A stretch of 5,674 nt of DNA from Candidatus Rifleibacteriota bacterium (GCA_029560455.1 JAKQKW010000183.1:1-5674), one strand, 5' to 3'; counted from the stretch's first letter, positions 1 to 5,674 are shown. Made by a program: numbers and translations. The notes: a model not told the origin generated them from the letters alone.

Positions 1-1454
1 TCTCTGATGATCTGGCCGATCCAGTGGCGGATATCTTCGTTATCGCTCGAAATATGGCGCAGCAGATCTTCAAGCGGCGGGTTATCGAGACGGCAGATAC
101 TTTCGGCGGCAGCTTTGCGCACACTCCAGACCTCGTCAGAAAGAGAATGAACGAGGGACCTTGCCACCGACGAATCAAATGAACTGCCAAGCGCCCTGGC
201 AGCAAAGAACCTGATCTCGCGGTTCGGATCTTTTAACGCCCTGATCAGGTATGGAACGCCCGGTTCACCGATACTTTCAAGAATGCGGGTAACCCAGTAA
301 CGCACATCGTCGTTGGAGCTTTTAAGGGCCTCAGCGATTTTGTCGACGCCACGCTCGCCGATCTCGGTAAGCGCGTAGGCACTGCTGCGCCTGACGTTCC
401 AGTCTTCGTGTGACAGGCCATTAACCAGTACCGGAACCGCGCGCGGGTTACCGATTTCACCAAGTGCTGAAGCGGCAAACGCGAGAATTTCGGGGTTTTT
501 CAGTTTAAACAGCCGCATCAACGGCTCGACAACGCGGGCGCCGATTTTAACAATCGACTTGCGAATCAGATAGCGATGGTTTTCGTCCATCTTGATGATT
601 TCGTCGAACAGGCGCTGCAGACTGGCATTGCCAGCCTTAACCAGAGCTCTGAGACAGCCGTCGCGAATCTCTTCATTAGGGCCACGCAGGTATTCAAGCA
701 TCATATCGACGGCATTGTCGCCAATCTCGGCGAGAGCCATGGTAGCGCTTTTGCGAATTGTCCAGTCGGGGTCGGCAAGTGATTCGATAAGAACCCTGAT
801 TACTCTTTTATCACCCGACTCGCCAAGAGCGGCTGCAATAACGTAGCGCGTCTGCTTATCGCCGTTACGCAAAGCCTCGAGCAGGAATCTCTGGGCTTTG
901 GGCCCGAGTTTGCCGAGAGTTTTGATTGCCCAGAAACGTATGTCTTCGTCTTCAGTGAGCTTAAGAACCTGCTGCAGCGGTGCAATTACCGCCTCGCCAT
1001 ACTTAACAAGAGCATCTGATGCAGCTTTTCGCACGCGCCAGCGGTCGTCACCCAGCGCCTTGAGCAGCATGGTGACACCCTGCGGAATTCTGGCGTTACC
1101 AAGGGCGTTGCAGGCAAAGTATCTGATTTCGTCATTGGTGCTCTTCATGGCCCGCAGAATGGCGGGCAGACCTTTCGGGCCGATTTCACCGAGAATCTGC
1201 AGCGACCAGTGCTGCACATCCTGATTGTATGAGTTGATTGCTCCGGAAAGAACAGGAACAGCAGCATCGCCAAAGTCTTTTACGATGTCGGCAGCGGCTT
1301 TGCGCACAACCCAGAATTCGTCAGCAAAACAGGAAACGAGAAACTGCATGGCGTTCTCATCTCTTATGGCCGCAATTTTACGCAGGAGTTCCAGGCGTTT
1401 TTGTCTGGTGGCGCTGGCAAAAAGTTCAACAAAATACTGGCTGCTGTTTTCCAT
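1..1454 (-). CDS. HEAT-repeat protein, C-terminus beyond window edge
   Basis: The frame is open from ATG at 1454 to the left edge, giving 484 codons without a stop, so the gene is partial at its 3' end. After an N-terminal helical stretch (about 1-40), the whole protein is a tandem array of about 15 degenerate HEAT-like helical repeats of about 30 residues. Each has a pattern like D-x-x-W-x-V-R-K-A-A followed by A-L-x-x-I-G and a hydrophobic second helix. No signal peptide, membrane segment or enzymatic domain is visible, so it is probably a soluble cytoplasmic scaffold or protein-binding solenoid. The repeat type resembles HEAT_2/PBS-lyase-like HEAT repeats (family knowledge), but nothing supports a phycobilin lyase role. 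The start is fixed by an AAAGGA Shine-Dalgarno 6 bp upstream. It lies 23 bp after ybbR and is probably the fourth gene of the dapA-cdaA-ybbR operon, so a link to c-di-AMP or envelope function is conceivable from context only. The fold call is secure and the function is unknown. Confidence 0.9.
   Translation of the reverse strand, partial: MENSSQYFVELFASATRQKRLELLRKIAAIRDENAMQFLVSCFADEFWVVRKAAADIVKDFGDAAVPVLSGAINSYNQDVQHWSLQILGEIGPKGLPAILRAMKSTNDEIRYFACNALGNARIPQGVTMLLKALGDDRWRVRKAASDALVKYGEAVIAPLQQVLKLTEDEDIRFWAIKTLGKLGPKAQRFLLEALRNGDKQTRYVIAAALGESGDKRVIRVLIESLADPDWTIRKSATMALAEIGDNAVDMMLEYLRGPNEEIRDGCLRALVKAGNASLQRLFDEIIKMDENHRYLIRKSIVKIGARVVEPLMRLFKLKNPEILAFAASALGEIGNPRAVPVLVNGLSHEDWNVRRSSAYALTEIGERGVDKIAEALKSSNDDVRYWVTRILESIGEPGVPYLIRALKDPNREIRFFAARALGSSFDSSVARSLVHSLSDEVWSVRKAAAESICRLDNPPLEDLLRHISSDNEDIRHWIGQIIR
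3..1322 (-). repeat. HEAT repeat array with three-repeat superperiod (protein-level)
   Basis: Residues 45-484 of the HEAT protein form consecutive repeats of three alternating types. Type A carries W-x-[VI]-R-[KR]-[AS] (W at residues 48, 139, 231, 352, 443). Type B carries [DE]-[VI]-[QR]-x-[WG], for example DVQHW, DIRFW, DVRYW and DIRHW. Type C carries R-[YF]-x-x-x-x-A-L, for example EIRYFACNAL and EIRFFAARAL. The A-type tryptophans are 91, 92, 121 and 91 residues apart, so the unit is about 92 residues, with one extra repeat between the third and fourth units. Confidence 0.8.
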
Positions 1455-1460
1455 TTAAGA

Positions 1461-1466
1461 TCCTTT
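1461..1466 (-). promoter_or_regulatory. Ribosome binding site of the HEAT-repeat gene
   Basis: AAAGGA on the minus strand lies 6 bases before ATG 1454. It sits in the 23-bp gap after the ybbR stop and fixes the start of the HEAT gene. No promoter or terminator is evident in this gap, consistent with read-through from ybbR. Confidence 0.75.
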
Positions 1467-1477
1467 GATGCTGAGAA

Positions 1478-2716
1478 TCATCGCGGTGCTGAATCAGAGG
1501 CATTTTCCGGTTTGTCCGGCTGGTCTTCAAGTTCGCTGACCTGAACCTGCAGGGCTTCAGGTACAATTTTCAGAACGCTGATATTACCGGGCAGACCAAC
1601 TGGTGCCGTAAGGTTTACCGGGTAAGAGCCCGGCTTCATCTTCTCGACGTCGAGTATCATCTGTAATTTGGCGTTGCTTATCTTGTCGAGATCTTTAAGA
1701 TAGCCCTCCACTTCAATCGAGTAGGAGGAAACAGAAACAGAGGCGTGCTGATGCGGCCCTTTTTTCAGCTCAAAGGGCAGCCCCTGATAAACCCGGGTTA
1801 CTTTGCTGTCTATCAGTGTAAGATGCAGAAGCACCGGCGCCGAAGAAATAAGTCTGACATTGTCAGCCGGAAATTCAAGCTTAACCGGCACCGCGTCTGA
1901 CTTCTCGATTTTTGAAAGATCGACCGGCTTGAATGAAAGGTCTTTCATCGGGTTGATAAGCCTTGCCGGGCCGGTGATCTGAACGCTTTCGGGCACAAGT
2001 TTGAAGCCATCGAGTTTTTTACCTTCGGGCGACTTGTTGATAAACACAGGTTTCGCCAACGGCAGAGTCTTCGTCGGGTAGCCCTGCTTAACCGTTACGT
2101 CAACATTGATCTTACCCGGAGTGACGATTATCTCTTCGTCAGTGACGCCAGACTCAAGAATAACCTTGATTTCACGCTGCTCACTGATAGAATTCTTTAC
2201 CTGTTCAAGATTGATATCGACCTGACAGGCGGTGACTCTTTTTATAAGAGATTCGGGGCCCTCTATCGTCACCTGCGCCGGCGTCAGAAGAGGCTCATCA
2301 AAAAGAAAACCGTCTGCCGGCTGCCCCAGAATTTCGGCGCGCACGTCGATCTTTTTGCGGATAATCGGCACCGCTTCGATCTGAATCTGAGCCGGCGAAA
2401 GCGAGACAACCGAAAGACCGGGAGCGGTGGTAACCCTGACCGGCAACTGGGCACGGCCTGGTCTCAGGTTGTAAAGGTCGACATTCACCTGCAGTTTGTT
2501 ATTGGTCGCAAGAATAAAGTCGCGGCGGGTGCCCTCGACCTGAACATTAACAAAAGGCTTTACAGGGGTTACCTTAACGCTTTCGGGCACGTTGCGGTAT
2601 TCAACCTCTGCCTCGATAGTCCGGCGAATCTGCGGCGGAATAACGAGGTTGACGTAGATCCAGGCAAAGACGCCCAGTAGAATTGAAAGGGTTTTGAGCC
2701 AGATACGGTCAGTCAT
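1478..2716 (-). CDS. cdaR: YbbR-domain protein, CdaA regulator CdaR
   Basis: This 412-residue protein has one N-terminal membrane segment (about residues 6-26, with K8 before a hydrophobic run to V25/I26). A large beta-rich part follows that should lie outside the membrane. It can be divided into four YbbR-type domains at about 34-114, 120-209, 215-303 and 307-395. Each ends in the family's V-x-P-x-x-[VI]-x-[VI] style strand, for example TPAQVTIEGP (145-154) and VPESVQITGP (241-250). The C-terminal tail (396-412) is acidic and proline-rich and looks disordered. In Firmicutes, CdaR/YbbR binds the membrane diadenylate cyclase CdaA and modulates its activity (family knowledge). The ATG overlaps the cdaA stop in an ATGA, which indicates translational coupling and supports a partner role. 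Its own Shine-Dalgarno is weak, as is common for coupled genes. Four domains on a single anchor is close to the usual architecture. Confidence 0.92.
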   Translation of the reverse strand: MTDRIWLKTLSILLGVFAWIYVNLVIPPQIRRTIEAEVEYRNVPESVKVTPVKPFVNVQVEGTRRDFILATNNKLQVNVDLYNLRPGRAQLPVRVTTAPGLSVVSLSPAQIQIEAVPIIRKKIDVRAEILGQPADGFLFDEPLLTPAQVTIEGPESLIKRVTACQVDINLEQVKNSISEQREIKVILESGVTDEEIIVTPGKINVDVTVKQGYPTKTLPLAKPVFINKSPEGKKLDGFKLVPESVQITGPARLINPMKDLSFKPVDLSKIEKSDAVPVKLEFPADNVRLISSAPVLLHLTLIDSKVTRVYQGLPFELKKGPHQHASVSVSSYSIEVEGYLKDLDKISNAKLQMILDVEKMKPGSYPVNLTAPVGLPGNISVLKIVPEALQVQVSELEDQPDKPENASDSAPR

Positions 2717-3528
2717 TTTTTACCGAACAGCCCCCTTGCCCGATTACCTCTTGAGAAAGCAGCCGCCACCAGCTTTTTAATACGATCAGGTGCCAGGCCA
2801 CGTGTCAGTTTGCCACCCTTGGCTTTTGAAATCTGACCGGTTTCTTCACTCACCACAAATACCAGTGCGTCAGTAATTTCGGAAACGCCGATCGCGGCAC
2901 GGTGCCTCGACCCGAGTTCCTTGGCCACCTCGTTGTGGTTGCTCGCCGACGGCAGAAAACAGGCCGCAGCCTCGATCATCTGCCCCTTGATAATTACCGC
3001 ACCATCATGCAACGGTGTAAACGGCATAAAAATTGTATTCAGAAGCTCGGCGCTGATCTTGCTGCGCATCATTACGCCGTTTTCCATGAAATCTTTCAGG
3101 CCGATTTCCTGTTCGAAAACGATCAGGGCGCCGATACGCTTCTTCGAAAAATTCTCGATCGCCTTGTAGACTTCTTCGGCCAGTTCTTCTGCCGAGTCTT
3201 CTGACGTGACCTGCTCGCCCAGAAAACGGCCCTTGCCGATGTCTTCGAGCGCGCGCCGCAGCTCAGGCTGAAAAATTACGACGAGCGCCAGGAAACCTGT
3301 TGGCAGCGCGTTTGAAAGCGCCCAGCTGACCGTATTGAAGTCAAGATCTTTGGTGACAACCAGTAACACCAGAATAATACCAAGGCCTTTGAGCAGATTG
3401 TAGGCCCGCGTGCCTTCAATAAACAAAAGCGCGCGGTAAATGCCATAGCTGACCAGCATGATATCGAAAAAATCAACGAACGAGATATCACGCGCGATGG
3501 CAATAATGAGATCGAGAATCTGCTGCAA
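2713..3528 (-). CDS. cdaA: Membrane diadenylate cyclase (c-di-AMP synthase)
   Basis: CdaA joins two ATP molecules into cyclic di-AMP, a second messenger controlling potassium/osmotic balance and cell-wall homeostasis (family knowledge). The 271-residue length is normal. The N-terminus holds three hydrophobic segments (about 19-37, 45-60, 72-87), followed by the conserved QPELRRALEDIG linker (87-98) and a coiled-coil-like acidic helix (about 108-130). The DAC domain follows, with the catalytic DGA motif at 175-177 (PLHDGAVIIKG), RHR at 208-210 (GSRHRAAIG) and VSEETGQIS at 226-234. All key residues appear intact, so it should be active. The start is a TTG, chosen because GGAG lies 7 bp upstream and because the first in-frame ATG (codon 24) would remove part of the first membrane segment. 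It begins 4 bp after dapA and overlaps ybbR by 4 bp. Confidence 0.96.
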   Translation of the reverse strand: MQQILDLIIAIARDISFVDFFDIMLVSYGIYRALLFIEGTRAYNLLKGLGIILVLLVVTKDLDFNTVSWALSNALPTGFLALVVIFQPELRRALEDIGKGRFLGEQVTSEDSAEELAEEVYKAIENFSKKRIGALIVFEQEIGLKDFMENGVMMRSKISAELLNTIFMPFTPLHDGAVIIKGQMIEAAACFLPSASNHNEVAKELGSRHRAAIGVSEITDALVFVVSEETGQISKAKGGKLTRGLAPDRIKKLVAAAFSRGNRARGLFGKK

Positions 3529-3532
3529 AAAT

Positions 3533-4414
3533 TTACTCCAGGCCGGTAGTAAGTTTAATCATCAACTCTTTCGCTTTTGCCGAAGGGCGGCACAGCGGTG
3601 GGCGGGCAAAATCTTCGATAATTCCGGCATTTGCAAGCGCTGCCTTGGCCGGCAAGGGGTTAGCCTCGATAAACAGACCGCGATGCAGGTCGAGCAGACG
3701 ATAATGAATCACCCGGGCTTCGGCCCAGTTACCGGCCAGAGCCGCATCATTGAATTTTTTCATCATAGCCGGCGCAACGTTGGCGGTCACCGAAATGGTG
3801 CCAATTCCACCGCAGGCCATAATCGGAAGATTCAAAGCATCATCGCCCGAGAAAACACCGAATCCGGCAGGCGCCCGGCGAATTATTTCCATGATCTGAT
3901 CGAGGTTGCCTGAGGCTTCTTTCACTGCAACGATATTTTTTTCGGCGGCAAGATCGATAACCGTGTCGGGAAGAAGATTGCAGCCGGTTCGCCCTGGAAC
4001 ATTATAAAGAACTACAGGCAGCGGAGTCGCGGCAGCAACGGCTTTATAATGTATTTTCAGGCCTTCCTGAGGCGGTTTATTGTAATAGGGAGTAACGACG
4101 AGCACGGCATCGGCGCCAAGATCAGCGGCCTTTGCAGTCAACTCGACAACAGTGGCAGTATTGTTGCCACCGGTTCCGAACATTATCGGAACTTTGCCGG
4201 CGGTAATACGTCTGACTTCGGTCATCAGAGCCTTCTTTTCGTCGAAGCTGAGAGTTACCGATTCACCGGTGGTGCCGCAGATCAGAATGCCGTCTGTGCC
4301 GGCTGCCATCTGCATTTTCACCAGCTTTTCAAAAGCCTTGAAGTCAATTTTGCCATCTTCTGTGAAAGGGGTAATCAGTGCTACCCATGAACCTCTGAGA
4401 AAATTCGTGCGCAT
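3533..4414 (-). CDS. dapA: 4-hydroxy-tetrahydrodipicolinate synthase
   Basis: DapA condenses pyruvate with aspartate semialdehyde, the first committed step to diaminopimelate and lysine, in the cytoplasm. The protein is a 293-residue TIM barrel of normal length. Diagnostic motifs are GTTGES (47-52, T48 equivalent to E. coli T44), TPYYNKP (108-114, Y111 equivalent to Y107), YNVPGRTG (137-144, Y137 and R142 equivalent to Y133 and R138), and VKEASG (164-169). K165 is the Schiff-base lysine, equivalent to K161. The constant +4 offset, EANPLPAK near 250-257, and intact catalytic residues favour true DapA over N-acetylneuraminate lyase or other family members. The frame extends upstream to an ATG at 4510, but I place the start at 4414. 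There the homologous region begins, the length fits, and a G-rich Shine-Dalgarno stands upstream. Residues matching the E. coli lysine-inhibition site are largely replaced. It is the first gene of the cdaA operon. Confidence 0.95.
   Translation of the reverse strand: MRTNFLRGSWVALITPFTEDGKIDFKAFEKLVKMQMAAGTDGILICGTTGESVTLSFDEKKALMTEVRRITAGKVPIMFGTGGNNTATVVELTAKAADLGADAVLVVTPYYNKPPQEGLKIHYKAVAAATPLPVVLYNVPGRTGCNLLPDTVIDLAAEKNIVAVKEASGNLDQIMEIIRRAPAGFGVFSGDDALNLPIMACGGIGTISVTANVAPAMMKKFNDAALAGNWAEARVIHYRLLDLHRGLFIEANPLPAKAALANAGIIEDFARPPLCRPSAKAKELMIKLTTGLE
3536..3539 (-). promoter_or_regulatory. Ribosome binding site selecting the TTG start of cdaA
   Basis: GGAG on the minus strand spans the last codons of dapA (the Leu-Glu-stop end) and sits 7 bases before the TTG at 3528. 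Its spacing is ideal for that TTG. Because it lies inside dapA, ribosomes finishing dapA could re-initiate on cdaA. Confidence 0.65.
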
Positions 4415-4419
4415 TTTTG

Positions 4420-4424
4420 CCCCC
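4420..4424 (-). promoter_or_regulatory. G-rich ribosome binding site of dapA
   Basis: GGGGG on the minus strand lies 5 bases before ATG 4414 and is embedded in CCCGGGGGC. It is not the canonical AGGAGG but can pair with the anti-Shine-Dalgarno. The upstream ATG at 4510 has no purine-rich sequence before it (ATTTTTACG), so this site decides in favour of the shorter start. Confidence 0.5.
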
Positions 4425-4445
4425 GGGTGTTGTTTGTTCTCTGGT

Positions 4446-4474
4446 ATATTAACACCATTGGCAGCAAATTTCAC
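4446..4474 (-). promoter_or_regulatory. Possible dapA operon promoter
   Basis: On the minus strand GTGAAA (4469-4474) and TAATAT (4446-4451) are separated by 17 bp. Each matches four of six sigma70 consensus bases. Transcription would begin near 4439, giving a leader of about 25 bases. The match is modest and the surrounding region is AT-rich, so this is only the best candidate. No lysine riboswitch (L box) can fit in so short a leader. Confidence 0.3.
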
Positions 4475-4518
4475 GACAAAAAGAACGGAAATTTTTGCAA
4501 TACTGCGCATCGTAAAAA

Positions 4519-4548
4519 TTGACTTTGCCGATATTCAGGTTGTATGTT
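4519..4548 (+). promoter_or_regulatory. Possible promoter of the flavoprotein-like gene, overlapping its first ATG
   Basis: TTGACT (4519-4524, five of six consensus bases) is followed after 18 bp by TATGTT (4543-4548, four of six). If real, transcription would begin near 4555, downstream of ATG 4544 and just before ATG 4559. That would make the second ATG the true start on a nearly leaderless message. The -35 is convincing and the -10 is not. Confidence 0.3.
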
Positions 4549-5248
4549 AAAGCAGCTCATGCAAAACAGCAGCGAAAAATTGCCACAGACCCTGCGGCCA
4601 CTGGTGTTGTTCTGTCTTCCCGAACAACGCCCGATGTCTGCTGATCTTGCTATTCTCGATCTGCCACCGCTTTTTTCACGGCCTGATTACGCCGTTTCAT
4701 GGTCGGCACAACAGAACGGCTGGCTAAGAACCCTGGCACGCGAACACCGGGTTTTCTGCCAACCCGACTGCGAAAGCCTGGTTCTGCGCCTCAACAGCTA
4801 CGACCTGCTTATCGCCAGCCCACTGAGCTTGAACACCCTCGCAAAATTTGCGCTTGGCCTGCGCGATTCATTTCCAGCAGAAATTCTCTGGCAGTTTTCC
4901 GCACTCGGTAAACCGATTCTGCTCGACGAAAGCTGTCTGCCCGACGAAAAAACCGCCATGAACCCACATCTGGTCAAAATCTACCGCCGGCACTGGCAGA
5001 CAATTACCGGCGGCACCGTCAGCGGTTTTAATTGCGACAACCTTTCAGAAATCGCCACCCGCATGATCAGAGCCAGAGCCTCGGCAGCCCGCCAGGTCGT
5101 TCCCGGCAGTCGCGTTTTTATCACCCGCGACGACGTCATCACTGCCGCCGCCTCACTTGAACCGATGCGACTGCCATACAACGCCATCATCACCGATGCG
5201 GCCAGAGAAGAAGCCGAAGCCCGCGGCGTCGTTATAATTCAGGACTGA
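4544..5248 (+). CDS. Flavoprotein-like (HFCD/PF02441-type) protein, microcompartment-type
   Basis: This 234-residue soluble protein has no signal peptide or membrane segment. A Rossmann-like start (LVLFCLP, 20-26) leads to YDLLIASPLSLNTLAKFALGL (86-106). That segment matches the D-x-x-[VI]-x-x-P-x-[ST]-x-N-T-x-A-K-x-A-x-G stretch of homo-oligomeric flavin-containing decarboxylase-type proteins, which bind FMN there. A GKPILLDE strand (122-129) follows. The C-terminal part (VFITRDDVITAAA at 191-203, then NAIITDAAREEAEARGVVI at 213-231) resembles, from memory, the tail of flavoproteins encoded in bacterial microcompartment loci. The usual early G-S/T-x-A-x-x-K FMN-phosphate loop is not recognisable, and the region after strand 1 is divergent, so cofactor binding and catalysis are uncertain. 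The start is ambiguous: ATG 4544 has only CAGG 4 bp upstream and ATG 4559 has no clear site. It is transcribed divergently from dapA and stands alone. The reaction is unknown. Confidence 0.6.
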   Translation: MLKQLMQNSSEKLPQTLRPLVLFCLPEQRPMSADLAILDLPPLFSRPDYAVSWSAQQNGWLRTLAREHRVFCQPDCESLVLRLNSYDLLIASPLSLNTLAKFALGLRDSFPAEILWQFSALGKPILLDESCLPDEKTAMNPHLVKIYRRHWQTITGGTVSGFNCDNLSEIATRMIRARASAARQVVPGSRVFITRDDVITAAASLEPMRLPYNAIITDAAREEAEARGVVIIQD

Positions 5249-5307
5249 CTGCAAACACGCTCTCGCCCCTTCCCGCAACGCATAAACAAAACCGCAAATT
5301 CTGTACA

Positions 5308-5336
5308 TTGCTCTACGGATGTCGCTGTGGTATAAT
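5308..5336 (+). promoter_or_regulatory. Sigma70-type promoter of yebC with extended -10
   Basis: TTGCTC (5308-5313) and a perfect TATAAT (5331-5336) are separated by 17 bp. TGG immediately before the -10 makes it an extended -10 element. Transcription would start near 5343 and leave a leader of about 24 bases. This is the strongest promoter-like sequence in the window and suggests steady housekeeping expression. Confidence 0.7.
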
Positions 5337-5356
5337 GACCCACACTTCCCAAACTT

Positions 5357-5362
5357 GGAGGG
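5357..5362 (+). promoter_or_regulatory. Ribosome binding site of yebC
   Basis: GGAGGG lies 4 bases before ATG 5367 and is the strongest Shine-Dalgarno sequence in the window. It fits the conserved MSGHNKWA start of the protein. Confidence 0.8.
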
Positions 5363-5366
5363 TATA

Positions 5367-5674
5367 ATGTCAGGTCACAATAAGTGGGCCAAGGTCAAAC
5401 ACGTTAAGGCCAAAGTAGACGCGATCAGAGGTCGTCAGTTCACCAAGATCATCAAAGAAATCACCATTGCCGCACGCATGGGCGGTGGCGACCCCGGCAG
5501 CAACCCCAGGCTGCGCACTGCACTGACTTCTGCCAAAGACTGCAACATGCCGAAAGACAACATCGAGCGCGCCATTAAAAAAGGCACCGGCGAACTCGAA
5601 GGCGTTAACTACGAAGAAGTAATGTATGAAGGTTACGCTCCCGGCGGCGTTGCTGTCATGGCCCGATGCCTGAC
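5367..5674 (+). CDS. yebC: YebC/PmpR/TACO1 family protein, 3' end beyond window
   Basis: The first 102 codons are present; family members are about 240-250 residues, so more than half is missing. The start [12 protein letters not shown] and the segments [17 protein letters not shown] (21-37), [13 protein letters not shown] (38-50), [17 protein letters not shown] (60-76) and [10 protein letters not shown] (87-96) match the family almost position by position. YebC proteins were long annotated as transcriptional regulators. More recent work on the family supports a role at the ribosome, helping translation through difficult stretches such as proline runs (family knowledge). YebC is often encoded beside ruvC-ruvA-ruvB, which would lie to the right of the window and cannot be checked. 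It has its own promoter and strong ribosome site, so it is probably transcribed independently of the flavoprotein-like gene. Confidence 0.96.
   Translation, partial: MSGHNKWAKVKHVKAKVDAIRGRQFTKIIKEITIAARMGGGDPGSNPRLRTALTSAKDCNMPKDNIERAIKKGTGELEGVNYEEVMYEGYAPGGVAVMARCL

Larger units (their letters stand above)
5249..5366 (+). other. Intergenic region before yebC
   Basis: These 118 bp hold no plausible gene. I see no hairpin followed by a T-run, so no intrinsic terminator for the flavoprotein-like gene is evident. The right half carries the yebC promoter and ribosome binding site. Confidence 0.6.

Noticed and set aside
576..1468. Several plus-strand open frames of 68-108 codons across the HEAT gene
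   Set aside because: They are antisense to a clear 484-codon HEAT reading frame, have low-complexity Ser/Arg/Ala-rich translations, and lack ribosome sites or recognisable domains.
3458..3913. 151-codon plus-strand frame antisense to dapA and the start of cdaA
   Set aside because: It covers the conserved ends of two certain genes on the other strand, has no recognisable domain, and its composition is that of a shadow frame.
4442..4456. Imperfect dyad GGTATATTAACACC between the divergent genes, considered as an operator
   Set aside because: Only four of seven half-site pairs match (GGTnT / AnACC), which is expected by chance in an AT-rich intergenic region. No regulator gene is adjacent.
4415..4510. 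N-terminal extension of DapA from ATG 4510 (32 extra residues), which could be read as a targeting peptide
   Set aside because: DapA is cytoplasmic and already full length from 4414. The upstream ATG lacks a ribosome site, and the extension would cover the likely promoter.
4152..4550. 132-codon plus-strand frame antisense to the dapA N-terminus and running into the intergenic region
   Set aside because: It is antisense to the GTTGES core of dapA, has no ribosome site, and its translation has no family features.
4544..5248. Bacterial microcompartment operon
   Set aside because: Only the one flavoprotein-like gene is suggestive. No shell protein, aldehyde dehydrogenase or signature enzyme lies in the window.
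1..5674. CRISPR arrays, tRNA/rRNA genes, insertion sequences, prophage or defence genes
   Set aside because: I found no regularly spaced direct DNA repeats, no cloverleaf-like segments with conserved T-loop sequence and no transposase or integrase motifs. The recurring short DNA phrases in 1-1450 are explained by the HEAT protein repeats.

Overview
This window reads as ordinary bacterial chromosome, roughly half G+C by eye, densely coded and with short intergenic gaps. I see no insertion sequence, phage gene, CRISPR array or RNA gene. The cdaA-ybbR pair is widespread in Firmicutes and several other phyla. Together with a large HEAT-repeat protein, a DapA that lacks the E. coli-type lysine-binding residues, and a microcompartment-like flavoprotein, it suggests a bacterium outside the well-studied Proteobacteria. 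The Riflebacteria or a similar deep lineage is possible, but that is an impression and was not tested.

Left two thirds (minus strand, read right to left): a tight four-gene run of dapA (3533-4414), cdaA (2713-3528), ybbR/cdaR (1478-2716) and a HEAT-repeat protein (1-1454, its C-terminus cut by the window edge). The gaps are 4 bp, a 4-bp overlap (ATGA), and 23 bp, so this is very probably one operon. DapA makes the first committed intermediate of the diaminopimelate/lysine pathway. CdaA makes cyclic di-AMP at the membrane. YbbR/CdaR is its membrane-anchored extracytoplasmic partner. The HEAT protein stands where glmM often follows cdaA-cdaR, and its function is unknown. The combination ties cell-wall precursor supply to c-di-AMP signalling.

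Right third (plus strand): a 129-bp divergent intergenic region leads to an orphan flavoprotein-like gene (4544-5248). It resembles HFCD/PF02441 flavoproteins, in particular those found in bacterial microcompartment loci, but has no shell-protein neighbour here. After a 118-bp gap with a good sigma70-type promoter comes the 5' part of yebC (5367-5674, cut by the window edge), encoding a YebC/PmpR family protein.

The least explained elements are the HEAT-repeat protein, whose repeats follow a clear three-repeat superperiod of about 92 residues broken once by an extra repeat, and the orphan flavoprotein.
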